From: Tigriopus japonicus
Taxonomy: Eukaryota > Arthropoda > Copepoda > Harpacticoida > Harpacticidae
Assembly: GCA_010645155.1 (NCBI GenBank)
Contig: CM021319.1
Coordinates: 8,789,330 to 8,853,329, forward strand
Reading direction: 5' to 3'
DNA length: 64,000 bases
The position numbers and the translations under genes were made by a program. The notes below the pieces were generated by a model. It was given only the letters and a program-made list of their open reading frames with translations. It had not been told where the DNA came from and made no database searches. Each line of letters starts with the position of its first letter. Position 1 is the first letter of the stretch. Positions 33,387 through 44,215 of the stretch are shown here, piece by piece.

Positions 33387-33936
33387 TTCTTTTGTATTTT
33401 GATTATAAAGAGTTACTGAATCTTGACAGGAGGTAGATTCACCTTTTTAAAGACATTCCTGATCTTTATGTCCCTTAAAATTCAGTCAAGCAAAACGTGC
33501 CCTTCTAGACTGTAATTTGGTGCATACGTTTTGGCAGACCTACACATTCCAAACTTCAGCATCATTTAAGTGCATCTTGGTGCAACTTGAATTGAGAGAG
33601 AGAAATAAGCTTACATTTTACATTACCTTAGCTGAGTATGTGACATTCTTGCTTTGCAATCCTGTTTTTAGATTTTGGGAAACATGTCACTAAATCAAAA
33701 AGTATTGCATACTTATCAACAAATACACATTCATATACATACAAACATACATACAGTACAAATGTAGAAACGTTTGTAATGTTCAATTAAGGTGGGGAAG
33801 TATATATTTTTCGTGCAGTTCAAGTTAGTTGAGTTACTCGAGGTAGTGAGGTGAGGTATTATGTATTCAAAACAGTCACGACTTATCAATAATGTTGTTT
33901 AAAGTAATTACTCGTATTACTCATGATTCAAAGCCA
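33387..33936. other. 3' flank of aminopeptidase N
   Basis: AT-rich DNA downstream of the minus-strand aminopeptidase stop, with a CATA-rich microsatellite near 33735-33760. I see no gene and no clear AATAAA on the minus strand close to the stop. Confidence 0.5.
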
Positions 33937-36900
33937 TTAAATCCACAATCGAACAATTGATGCCAAAAGGACCGCATTCAGCAAAATCATCCACGTGGGT
34001 CGAATTGAAATAGCTGACCCTGCAATAGAGCCAGTTGTTGTTGTTGTGGTTGTTGTCGTCGTTGAAGTATAGCTTGATGTAGTCGATCCCGAAATTGTTG
34101 ATTCCAATGTCGTCGAAGATGACATTGTGGTGGAAATTGTTGGATCAGGCAGAGCTTGAATCCAATCGACAATCGTTTGAAAGTTAGTGGTGGTCCACTT
34201 CAAGTTGATCCTAGCTTTGTCGAGTCCTTGATTCAGGGACGCCATGACCGGTCCAAGAGCATCCCGATTCAACTCAATAAACTCTTCGATCTCTGCGAGC
34301 TCAGTCTTTGTATTAGTTGTTTCAATGAATCCGGAACTGATCTCGGGTACCGATGAAATGGCCAATTTGGGCAGGTTAGTTATTAACCAATCAAATTGGA
34401 CACGTCGTCCGAATTGAGTCGACCCCACTGCGCGGTACACGAAACGGAAATCTTGAGAACGGATCACTCCCTCATCCTCCAGAGTGAGACCCAAAAGTTG
34501 GTTCAGAGATTCCTTGTTCAGGGAATGCCCAAGGCCATAGATGATCTTTTGAACATCTTGTTCCACTTCCACTTGGGACAACTGGCTTAGTAGAAAGTTG
34601 AAATGTGTCTGATCTCCGTTCTCTATTGCCACTTCGTAAATGAGCTGTCGCAAATCGGGATTGATTTTGTTTCCAGCCTCTGGATTGGCCATCCAATCTT
34701 CAAATTGTTCCACAGCCTCTTGGATACAAGGTTGATATCCATAAAAGCACATAAACTCAATCACCGACTTTTGACGAAGAATTTTAACATAGGAATCTTC
34801 CTCAGTGACCTCAAATCCAAGATCCTCAAAGGCATTGGTCAACAGAGATTTAACGTAATCCTTGAAAAGGCCGTATTCTTCCTCGGTGTTCCACATCATG
34901 GTTTGTAGATATTTGAGGGCATTTAATCCAGCTTGAAGTGGGACGTATTCTTCTTCTTGAGATAGGTAGAGGGAAATATTCAATGGCACGTGGTAATTCA
35001 GCTGACCGGCTCGAGCCAAATTGAAGCTATCATCGAGGATTTGGGCTCGATTCAATTTTCCAATGGCCTTTGAATTCTTCAACAAAGTGTCGTGGATCTT
35101 TAGCCAATTCTCGGGCTCATAATTGACGCGATAGTAGCCTGTCTGCTTTACATTCAAGACATAAGCTCGATCTTCGTCCGCCTCTATTTCAAGAACCACT
35201 TCGTTATCCTCGGGTTTCAACCAAGCACTAGCAATGGTTTTGTCAAACTGGCCATCTGCATATTCAATGTTAATGGGAACATAGTATTTGAGGTCGGACT
35301 CAGCCGCGTCAGGGTCCAAAAGGAACCGTTTTTGCTTGGCTAAGCGAGTTCCATCCTCATTAAGGGTGACAGTAAGAACTGGATAACCTTCCTTTTCGGT
35401 CCAGTTTTTCATAATTTTGGCAATATCGAGACCGGGAGGTAAAATATTGGCAGTCTCAGCCGCAGCATTCAAGGCCTTCCAGAGGTCGTATCGATCGGCA
35501 TTGTCGTGCTCCTTGGTCATAAGATACTGATTGATGCCGCTCTTAAACACTTCCAATGTGATAAAGTTCTCGATCATGCGAATTAGACAATTGCCTTTAC
35601 CATAAGAGAGACGACTGTAGGTCATGTCGTAATCTGGATTGGCCACTTCTACGCTGATAGGCTTCGAAGAGACCAAGGCATCAATACCAAACACGTCATG
35701 AAGATCCATAATCAAAACTCGGTCCAGTTTTTGATTATTTGGTAAGATTATCGTGGAACCAATGTTTTCAACATACGTGGCAAAGCCTAAGAAGAGTGAA
35801 CCCACATGAAACACAATGTACTTTCGTTTCATTGTTCTAACTAACCTTCATTGAGCCAAAGGTCGGTCCACCATTTCATGGTGACGAGGTTGCCAAACCA
35901 TTGATGAGCTAGCTCATGAGCAATGACTTCCACCACACGATCTTCATCGCCTTTGGAAGAGACCCCTTCTTGGAATAGAAGTGTCGCTTCTCGGTAAGTT
36001 ATAAGCCCCCAATTCTCCATGGCACCGGCACTAAAATCGGGGATGGCTGCCATGTCCATTTTGGGAAGCGGGTAGTCGATGCCAAAGTATTCTTCATAAT
36101 ATTCCAAGACCCTTGGACCGACCTCAGCAGCCTTTAATGCTTGATCCCCCTTTCCTGGCATATGATAGATCGAGAAATTAGTTTTACTATCAACAGCCAC
36201 TGTGGGTTCAAATTCTGATATGAGAAAGGCCAACAAATATGTGGACATGATATCAGTTTGGGCAAATTCAGTTACCAATCGGTCCTCGCTGACCTTTTTT
36301 GTGGAAACAATGTTCATGTTTGATACAGCTCGAGTTCCCTTGGCGTGGCCTAATTTGATGTTGAATTTCGCTTTGCGATCGGGCTCATCCAAACAGGGAA
36401 AAGCCAATCGAGCTGAAGTTGATTCGAATTGGGTGACTGCCAAAAACTTCTTCACGTTTGTGGTTGGATCTTGGTAAGAACTCCGATAAAATCCATCTAG
36501 GGAGTCGCTCAAATAAGCGATAAAATCCATTGAGAGAGTGTACTCATCAGAAAAGGTTTCGTGTTCCAAAGGATCTTCCAAATGGATAATGAAGAACTCT
36601 CGTTCCAAATCATATTCAAAAGCTGTGATGTTTAATGGTTCCTGGTCCAATGCTGATACGATAGTAATAGAATCCTCCAATATCAGAGTGTTCTTGCTAT
36701 GCAATACAATCTTGTGCATCACATGGTCATCTTCATCAAGATCCACTTGGAAATGGAGTTTCATTGTTCCAGGGATCTCGAAATCCCCTTCATCAATTCT
36801 CGGATCGAGTTCCATCTCATAAACTGTTGGAATTACGTGGTTTGGCAAGAAGATCCCATCTTGAACATGTGTTGTATCTCCATCCTCCATGAATATATGG

Positions 36901-37277
36901 AACGAAGCCAGATGAGAGGGTCCTTCGTTCAAGATACATTGCCATTGACCAGCATAAACAGAATGAAACTTTTCTGACCTGAGACCACAAGTTCGTTCAT
37001 CACCAAAGGCGGTGAAGGCTGGAACCAGCATAAGGTTCTCGTCGTAAACCAGTCCTTCAGTAATGTTAGCTAGGTAATGTCGTTTTTGAGGAGTGATAAA
37101 CCAGCAGATATTTGGATCCAAAACATCCTCAGAGGAGAGTTGGCACGAAAAACTAACTTCGCTTTCAGGCTCAGCAAATAATTCCCGGTCCACAACGATT
37201 GGATAATCGAAATCCTGAGCCAAAACGGTGTGAACCAAAATAGACAAGAAGCTGAAGAGAATCTTGAGGTGCTTCAT
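33937..37277 (-). CDS. Aminopeptidase N (M1 zinc metallopeptidase), secreted, GPI-type tail, Ig-like N-domain
   Basis: Exon 1 is 37277-35846 and exon 2 is 35786-33937; the 59-bp intron (GTTAG...TTAG) splits the Gly codon of NEG. The product is 1093 residues. Signal peptide 1-20 (hydrophobic, ends VLA). Residues about 30-120 look like an Ig domain: C45, W59 and a G-x-W-x-C ending at C114, plus a second Cys pair C58/C97. The M1 N-domain starts near 140. The catalytic domain has GAMEN at 418-422, HELAH at 454-458 and the third zinc ligand E477 exactly 18 residues on; the transition-state Tyr motif reads SYGKGNCLIRM. The C-terminal ERAP1-like region is followed by a Ser/Thr-rich stalk with a run of ten Thr, then a hydrophobic end without a basic tail, the layout of a GPI-anchored protein. 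It removes N-terminal residues from peptides at the cell surface, as in arthropod gut aminopeptidases. The full length and intact active site argue for a working gene. Confidence 0.95.
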
Positions 37278-38113
37278 GTTGTAGTTTAGGCCTTTAATTG
37301 TGAATATGATTAGAATGCAGGGTCATCCTGGACTAAGTAATTAGACACACGATTAAAAATGTTTCCAACGTCATTTCAATTTGGTATACGTTTTGTACAT
37401 CTCAGTACCTATCTTATCTGAAATTGATCATTCCATTTGGGTTCAGCAAATAACGTACTCACGGCCACGTGATAAAAAAATACCCCATAGCTCATTCCCG
37501 GGGTTGATCTTGATGCGAATTTTAAGTCGATTCAGTTTAATTTGTTTGTTATTAGTTTGAAACTCATCGTCAATCTCGGGCCAATGAGTCAAAGTCGAAT
37601 GTATGAAGGATTTTGTCAGCGTATTCTAAAACATTGGAAATTTCGATGAGCTTCATCTGCACTTTGATTCACCCATGTGGGCTCAATATGACCACAAACG
37701 CTCATTGATTATTGGAGTTTATCTTTAAAAGTAGTATTTAGGGGACGACTAGACACATTTTGTGTTACCGATTTTTATCGAACCGATAATCAAGGATTGC
37801 CAATTCGTGGGCAAATCAAAAATCGCGTCATTGGCTTTTTCCCTTTTCCAAAGTCAAAAAATACACGAAGTACCCTCTTTCACCAGGTTAAAGTGCATTC
37901 AAAAGGGGCATTAAATCTCTCAACCCATGGCTGAAGGCGAAAAAGAAATAAAATTTCCAATATGACTGATATCTTTAAATGCACTAAACACGTGTATAAT
38001 AGTCAAAAACAAGCAATTACAAGGAATACAGATACGTAAGGTTTTGATTGATCCCCCTTACCATATCAAAAAAAGGGATCTCTTGAACCGGCAATGAAAA
38101 ATCGTCATTTATA
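37278..38113. other. Upstream region of aminopeptidase N
   Basis: About 0.8 kb with no open frame of note. It should hold the aminopeptidase promoter. A CCACGTG E-box-like site lies at 37464, and no convincing TATA box is placed at a measurable distance. Confidence 0.4.
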
Positions 38114-38199
38114 GGATGAGGCCTAATGATGTGGGCACTGCTTTTGTTTGCCATGTAGAATGTAGAGAGCTCGGGTTTGATTCTGGCTGACCACCATCC
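38114..38199 (+). mobile_element. tRNA-like SINE head
   Basis: GGATG at 38114 can pair with CATCC at 38195-38199, an acceptor-stem-like closure 86 nt apart. A B-box-like GGGTTTGATTC lies at 38173-38183. The A-box region is degenerate. It continues into non-tRNA sequence (GGTGTTAGGAGTC...), so it is a SINE relic rather than a tRNA gene. Confidence 0.5.
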
Positions 38200-38583
38200 T
38201 CAAAACTGAGGTGTTAGGAGTCAAAATTTGGTGTTGCACCATCTTTCGAAATCAGCAATTGCCGAATGTGAAATTTTGGTGTCAGTCAAAGCACGGCCCT
38301 TGTTTTTTTTAAGTTTTCCTCATTCTTGAATCAAAGAAAAGAAGCACCATCTAGGCCAAAGGTATCAAACTTTATTGAGCCAGGGCCCCTTAGCGCTTTA
38401 TGAGGAGCTTTACTAACGCGTGCCCTACAAAAAATGCGAAGAACCAAGTCAAATGTCGAAATTTAAAGAAATTGCTTCTGAATTTTCGGAAAACTAAATT
38501 GCGTTGATTTACTCCCTGGATTGCTAATTGGAATTTTATTTTGATTATAGTTGGTACTGTTATCCAAAAAGTTGGATTGAGAG

Positions 38584-38878
38584 ATAGGGAGAATCAATTA
38601 CATTTCTAGGTATTAACATTGACGGAAATTTCAGGCGGAAATGGCATGTGAGACAAGTTAGCAATACCGTTAGAAAAACAATGTTCACCCTTTTTATGGC
38701 AAAACGGGCAATACAAACCAAACTAAATTTCATATTGTATAATGCACTGATAATAAGTAGCCTCGAATGTGGCATATATTTTTTTCGGAAAAGTCGAGTC
38801 ATTCTCCAAAAACGCGTTGAAATGTGGACAACTGGTGTCAAATCACGAGCGCATACTAGTCTCATTTTTAAAAAGTGA
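38584..38878 (+). pseudogene. Reverse-transcriptase thumb fragment of a non-LTR retrotransposon
   Basis: The plus frame reads ITFLGINIDGNFRRKWH, then LYNALIISSLECGIYFF and ILQKRVEMWTTG, then RAHTSLIFKK. This matches the usual order after the RT active site in LINE polymerases (LGV.ID...W..HI, Y..LI.P.L.YC...W, LQKR.IR.I.G, HT..LF..L). Only this part remains, with no catalytic core. Confidence 0.7.
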
Positions 38879-39174
38879 AACGGTTTAGAAAAAATCTTGT
38901 GGTTTCAAATCAACGTTTAGGAAAAATGTAAAAAAAAATAGTTTGTACAATTTCTTCTTAATTGATAAGTTGATAATTCTCAAAGTGACATAAAACTGTG
39001 AGAAATTTACATTTTGGTTATAATTCATTTATCTGCTCAAAGTCATAGGCATTCGAAATGTCAGGGTTAAGTTTCAATCCAAATACAAAGTTAAGAAACG
39101 TCTCATCAATTTTTTCCTAGGTTAGGAGCAACAAAAACAAATACTCAAGAATTACATACTGTTTCAATATCGAC

Positions 39175-39180
39175 TTTATT
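39175..39180 (-). terminator. Poly(A) signal of the mucin-like gene
   Basis: AATAAA on the minus strand (TTTATT on plus) about 70 bases past the stop of the gene at 39251-39844. Confidence 0.55.
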
Positions 39181-39250
39181 GCGGAAGTATTCCAAGCAAC
39201 TTTTTGATCACAAGCTTCATATATCTTCAATAACGAAGCAAAATTTTTAA

Positions 39251-39844
39251 TTAAAAGGAATTTGAGGCAACCATCCCAAATGAAAGTAACACAAGAGCAA
39301 CAGATACCACAGCTGAAATTTCCCCTTTACTTGTAGGGGTAGTTGGAGGGTTAGTTGTTGTGTCAGTTGGACCTGAAGAAGGTTTTGTCGAAGTGTCAGT
39401 TGGACCTGAAGAAGGTTTTGTCGAAGTGTCAGTTGGACCTGAAGAAGGTTTTGTCGAAGTGTCAGTTGGACCTGAAGAAGGTTTTGTCGAAGTGTCAGTT
39501 GAGGTTGATGCAGGGTTTGTCGAAGTGTCAGTTGAGGTTGATGCAGGGTTTGTCGAAGTGTCAGTTGAGGTTGATGCAGGGTTTGTCGAAGTGTCAGTTG
39601 AGGTTGATGCAGAGTTTGTCGAAGTTTCAATTGTGGTAGATGAAGACTCGGACGTATTCTCAGTTGTGTTGAGTTCTGAAGGTTCCTCTTCCGAGGGTTT
39701 GTCAAGAGTTTTGATATTGTCCAGTGGTCTTGGCTCGATATTGAACTTCGGGTTCACCATTTTGTCGAATCCCCAAAACTCATTTGCTGCTGTCAGGCCC
39801 AAGACAAAGGTCAAGAGAAAAGCTATCCGCATTGTTGATTTCAT
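39251..39844 (-). CDS. Small secreted Ser/Thr-rich mucin-like protein with 11-residue repeats
   Basis: A single-exon frame of 197 residues. Start ATG at 39844 gives a clean signal peptide (MKSTMRIAFLLTFVLGLTAA). A short non-repetitive acidic part (about 21-75) leads into eight 11-residue repeats: four of the type STDTSTNPAST and four of the type TDTSTKPSSGP. The C-terminus (SKGEISAVVSVALVLLSFGM) is a small-residue site followed by a hydrophobic tail, as in GPI-anchored mucins. The repeats would be heavily O-glycosylated, suggesting a coat or cuticle-surface role; this is inference from composition. TATAAGT on minus near 39950 and AATAAA at 39180 give it a plausible promoter and 3' end. Antisense frames over the repeats are by-products of the 33-bp periodicity. 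Confidence 0.75.
   Translation of the reverse strand: MKSTMRIAFLLTFVLGLTAANEFWGFDKMVNPKFNIEPRPLDNIKTLDKPSEEEPSELNTTENTSESSSTTIETSTNSASTSTDTSTNPASTSTDTSTNPASTSTDTSTNPASTSTDTSTKPSSGPTDTSTKPSSGPTDTSTKPSSGPTDTSTKPSSGPTDTTTNPPTTPTSKGEISAVVSVALVLLSFGMVASNSF
39358..39622. repeat. 33-bp coding tandem repeat, eight copies in two types
   Basis: Four copies of one 33-bp unit (with GTTGGACCTGAAGAAGG) are followed by four of a second (with GTTGAGGTTGATGCAGG), sharing TTTGTCGAAGTGTCAGTTG. Copies within a type are identical or nearly so, pointing to recent expansion or conversion. Confidence 0.95.
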
Positions 39845-40017
39845 GATTTGATCCTAGGATGTTCTTTATTTTAAACTTCACCAATGTAGTAACCTCAAGC
39901 TTCTTCTAGAAACTGATAATGTCAATTAGCAATCAGCAATACTTATACGGCTGGCCACAAAGATAAAAGAAGTATGAGTTCATTTGAGCAAATGCCATTC
40001 GTTAGTGATTATGTCGG

Positions 40018-40165
40018 GGGCAGAGGCATAACGTAGTGCATACAGTACTACATCCGTTTCCCTTTGCCGAAGGCTGGGGTTCGATCCCGGTTGACTGCCA
40101 CTCTCTAAACTTGGCTCTTTGAAGTGTAAATTTACAGTTGAACCGTCTTTCAAAGCAAACAACTA
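40018..40165 (+). mobile_element. tRNA-derived SINE
   Basis: GGCAG at 40019-40024 can pair with CTGCC near 40095-40099. A perfect B box GGTTCGATCCC lies at 40078-40088. The 3' part carries a CTTTGAAG / CTTTCAAAG stem and an AAACAACTAAC tail. The anticodon arm is not convincing and the tail is SINE-like. Confidence 0.65.
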
Positions 40166-40953
40166 ACTACTTAAATAGATAAATGGCAATCAAGCATGGC
40201 AAAGACCGCTAATATTCCTTCATAAAACAGTCATTTTCAGCCTTGTGCTGACTCCCAACAAATAAAAAGAAAACAGAGTGCTCCTTTTGTGATGCCAAAA
40301 GTCTTCAACCGTAGAATTTTATTTTAATACAAAAAATGTAAATTAGTTAGTATTTTGACTTTTATGGAACAAGTATTAGAAATATTCATTAATTACGTTA
40401 AAGCGTAGTTTGTTTACCTTCCTGTGATTTTGTCTTAGCTAGTGATGGCAAATGAATAAAAGCCACTTACTGATAATGAAATTATGGCTTGGATATGCTT
40501 GGAGATCAGTTCTCAAATGTATTTTCAATTCCGAAAAGGGTTGGCAGAGCAGGCCATGACTAGTAATGTTGTTGATTAGACTGGCATTGATAGTCAGGCT
40601 AATCGCATGGAGGATCTGGTAGTCACAGATCACTAGAGCAAGGAAAAAAAAGTATAAAAAATACCAAAATTTTTTTTAAAAAAGTTAAAAGAAACCGGCA
40701 AAAAAAGTTAAAAGAAGTTGTGGTATTATATTTGACAAGAATGCTAAATCTAAGCTTTTAAGCATTGTCAAATACGTCTACGCTACGGAATTCATGGAAA
40801 TCTGCAGCCAGGTAACATTTCAATTTGTTGCAATGACTATCATGCATTAGTAATGGAAAAGTTTAGATAATTGTACATATAAATGTCAACTGTTCGTTAA
40901 ATAAAAGTAGACAGATGAATTTAAATATTTCTTTTAGAACTCCCTTGCCAGGC
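40166..40953. other. Intergenic DNA with a possible MITE
   Basis: AT-rich. TAGTGATGGCAAATG at 40441 and ATCACTA at 40628-40634 are weak inverted ends of a roughly 194-bp element resembling the TAGTGATG end of the MITE at 19799; no target duplication is visible. Nothing else seen. Confidence 0.35.
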
Positions 40954-41047
40954 TGAAGTACTAGTATCTATCTAAACTTGATTAAAAGTCAACTGATAGA
41001 TCTATCAGTTGACTTTTAATCAAGTTTAGATAGATACTAGTACTTCA
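40954..41047. repeat. Perfect 94-bp palindrome ending at the assembly gap
   Basis: Two 47-base arms with no spacer (centre AGA|TCT at 41000/41001), identical at every position. The right arm stops exactly where the N run begins. It could be a true cruciform or, more likely, a foldback artefact of reads or gap filling. Confidence 0.95.
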
Positions 41048-41336
41048 NNNNNNNNNNNNNNNNNNNNNNNNNNNNNNNNNNNNNNNNNNNNNNNNNNNNN
41101 NNNNNNNNNNNNNNNNNNNNNNNNNNNNNNNNNNNNNNNNNNNNNNNNNNNNNNNNNNNNNNNNNNNNNNNNNNNNNNNNNNNNNNNNNNNNNNNNNNNN
41201 NNNNNNNNNNNNNNNNNNNNNNNNNNNNNNNNNNNNNNNNNNNNNNNNNNNNNNNNNNNNNNNNNNNNNNNNNNNNNNNNNNNNNNNNNNNNNNNNNNNN
41301 NNNNNNNNNNNNNNNNNNNNNNNNNNNNNNNNNNNN
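41048..41336. other. Assembly gap, 289 N
   Basis: An unbroken run of N. Frames that cross it have no meaning. Confidence 1.
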
Positions 41337-42189
41337 TCTCTCTCATTATTTCTCCCTAACCGGTTTCCTTCTCCTACTTCCACATCATTCGATTCCTTTC
41401 CATTGACCAGTCTTGAATAAATCTTCTTGCGAATCATACGGCTCCGCACATGATTACCTAACATCAACCATGAATGAATAAATTACTTTTTTGACCCATA
41501 TTTCGTACTTTGTTGTGGTGTTTTGGTCACCTATAAGATTTGTAAACAATTAAACTATTGCGGATAAAGTAGTCAAGTATCTACCGTAAATTTCTTGGAG
41601 GGGCTACAAGCAATTCCAGTATTTTTGGTCTTACAACGCCATCTTCTGTACTTCTTGAAAAGCTTATTTTGAAAGATATTTTGGAAAATTGTAACAGAGA
41701 AACAAGGTTGTTTTTAGAAAGATCCATGCACAAATAATTGTTATTTAATTTCAGTTTGTCGGAAAAGTTTGTAAAAGCTATTAGATAATGATTGTTTGGT
41801 TTGATTTACCGCCAATTAAATAGGATGTGAAAGCGGATTTAGAGGTCAAACATGTAAGTTTTCGTTCTTATCCTTGGACTTGAAAAGCACAAGACGCAAA
41901 GGGCCCAAAGAGTGCGTACACAGGACCCCCAAAAGGCAGCAGATTTGCGTGAAAGGGCAAAATATGGAAGCACTTGCTGAGTTTTTATTCAAAAAATTGC
42001 ACTAGGATGCAAAGGTGGTTAAAAAGTAAAAAAAAATGATTGAAAAAGTTAAATCTATCAAAAAGGGCAAAAAAAATAAAAACATATTTTTTTACTTTTT
42101 TATCCTTGCTTTACAGATCAAGATGCTTTTGAGGCCATCAAAAGAAATTAACCAATATGAGAAAAAACCAATTTAGCATAGATACACGA
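41337..42189. other. Intergenic DNA after the gap
   Basis: No gene seen. The last part, from about 42160, may already belong to the LINE copy, since KWVEGSF-like coding precedes the clear RT block in the same frame. Confidence 0.4.
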
Positions 42190-42664
42190 TCAAATGGGTT
42201 GAAGGATCTTTCAGCGGCATGTATGATGTCGAGTCAGGTGTTCCGCAAGGTTCAATTTTAGGTCCGCTCTTGTTTATTCTCTTTATTGCTCCTCTCCAGA
42301 AGTTTAGAACAAAAGCCAGTATTTCTTCATATGTTGATGACACAAAATTAGTTTGTGAAAGGAATGGTCAGGACTCAAAATATTTAGAGAATATACTTGG
42401 AGAAAATCTACTCTTGGGTTGGCGAGAGTAATATGGCATTGAACGGGATGAAATTCCGCACAATGACGTATGGGGCGTCAAAATTAGATGTTCCGCTCAA
42501 AGACAATGGAGGTTGTGATATTGAGCAGGTATCGTCCATGAGGGATTTGGGAGTTGTCGTCCAAGATGATGGAAAGTTTGATGAGCATATCCAGTTAAAA
42601 GTGGGGAAGGCTTTTCAAACATGTGGCTGGATCCATCGCACTTTCAAGTCCAGAGATAGTATTA
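42190..42664 (+). pseudogene. Non-LTR retrotransposon RT fragment, copy A
   Basis: Encodes the RT palm block SGVPQGSILGPLLFILFIAPL, the catalytic YVDDTKL and, after a frameshift near 42410, SNMALNGMKFRTMTYGASKL and IEQVSSMRDLGVVVQDDGKF. It breaks off at 42664 against a hairpin element. The family resembles CR1/jockey-type LINEs; the exact clade is uncertain. Of the long copies here, only this one keeps YVDD. Confidence 0.85.
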
Positions 42665-42694
42665 CATTTTGAAAACAACATTTTTTGAAAATGC

Positions 42695-42863
42695 TTTTCG
42701 GTTTCAACTTCAGAGTTGCGCCGCAAGGGTCCCTCGTAGGGTTGGGAGTCTCCCTCCAGAGACGGCTTGGCCACACTTCCAGTGAGGGAGACTCCCAACC
42801 CTAGGAGGGACCCTTGCTGTTCTTTTTTTTTTTTTTGTTCAACTCTGAAGTTGAAACCGAAAA
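42695..42863. repeat. Compact hairpin element, 169 bp
   Basis: The outer arms TTTTCGGTTTCAACTTCAGA and TCTGAAGTTGAAACCGAAAA, then the inner arms GCAAGGGTCCCTC...GGGTTGGGAGTCTCCCTC and their complements, form an almost continuous stem. The roughly 27-base loop holds GACGGCTTGGCCACAC. A T-run bulge (42826-42837) interrupts the right arm. Confidence 0.9.
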
Positions 42864-44215
42864 ACAGGTATTGCGCGCATGCTCAACCAAGCCCACTGGG
42901 CTCAAATCGACTAAGTCCATCTCGGTTTCAAATTTGAAAGTAATCATCAATAGATGGCGGTGTTGACCATCAAAGACGCTTCTGGTTGGAATTTGCTTCT
43001 CTACCGGGATAAATGTCAACTATCATGAGAATCGGAGTTTCCTAAGGAATCATTGAAGTTGCCGTTTTGGTGCCATGAGAGACAGGTTCAAAGTTGCATT
43101 TTCAAATAGAATCTTAGATATCGGAGAACTTCACTTGGCATTGAATTTATAAATGGTGCGTCAACATCACATTTTTTTGTGTGGTTAATTTGTCCAAGTT
43201 GCTAAACTGTTTTTTAAACGGCAAGCCTGTCCATGGACTAACCGAGGAATAAAGAGATAGCCTTCAGTGTGGCCACTTGATAGGAATGTTGAACAAATTT
43301 CCGGAATTGAACATCGTGGATGGAAACAAAAAGCCCAGCCATTAATTAAAGACTTCAAATGATATATTGCTTTAAAACACACAGGACAATGTTCTTTTGC
43401 TTTTCAAAAGATACAGCTAGTTCAAAATGATGATATGATATGTGTATTTTTTCAAAACGCTTTTTTTACTTTACACTTCAGTCACATTGCGTGCAAGATC
43501 ACAACATCTCAACTTCATAGATATTCCCAGATGCGACATACCACCAGGTCTTAAAAGACTACTTTTTGCTGAAGACACAGAATGTGGGGAAAGTTGTTGA
43601 ATTTCCACTTTTCCAGTTTTCAGCTTAGTATGTCCAAATTTACTTGCTCCACACATGAAAACCTTTGTTTGTATTGGGATAAATTACATGTTGCAGACAT
43701 ATAAACAAATTCCAAATTTGAGTTCTGATATTTCTTAGGGGTTTTAATTGCTTATTTATGCAATAAACACAATTGCTCTTAGCATGCAATCATTTGACAT
43801 GTAAATGATAACAGTCCTTCTGCCAAACCCCTCGTTTGGAAATAAGATATTGTCTTGAAATATCTTATCAAATCATTTTGAAGGTGGAAATAAGTTTGGT
43901 TGCTGTAAAAGCAAATGGCTCTGAGTAATTAGTTTGGACATACTTGTTTTTCAGTAGTAACTGAATGCAGTACAACAACAAACTGTGACTTTTCCTTCAA
44001 AACAAAGCACCCATTTAGCTCAGTTTGTCATATCTGAGTATGTCTGTGCTTGAGTTCTGATTCACTGAGTTTGAAAAAAACGACTAAGTCCATCTCGGTA
44101 CCGAATTTCAAATATCCGTCAATAGATGGACCTTCAAGGTTGCGAATCTAGGCGCTTCGCGCCTATATCTATGCTGGGAGTCTCCCTCACTGCACTGGAA
44201 GTGTGGCCAAGCCGT
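42864..44215. other. DNA between LINE copies A and B
   Basis: No gene. CGACTAAGTCCATCTCGGT at 42908 recurs at 44081, and ATCAATAGATGG at 42947 recurs near 44117. The hairpin loop sequence recurs in reverse orientation at 44192-44219, directly before LINE copy B. The stretch therefore holds two rearranged pieces of one repeat around 1.1 kb of unremarkable AT-rich DNA. Confidence 0.55.

Noticed and set aside
39360..39851. A 163-residue plus-strand open frame over the 33-bp repeats
   Set aside because: A by-product of a repeat length divisible by three; the minus frame has the signal peptide, hydrophobic tail and poly(A) signal.
40019..40099. A functional tRNA gene
   Set aside because: Good B box and acceptor pairing, but no convincing anticodon arm and a SINE-type tail.
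41026..41467. Open frames across the gap
   Set aside because: They consist mostly of N.
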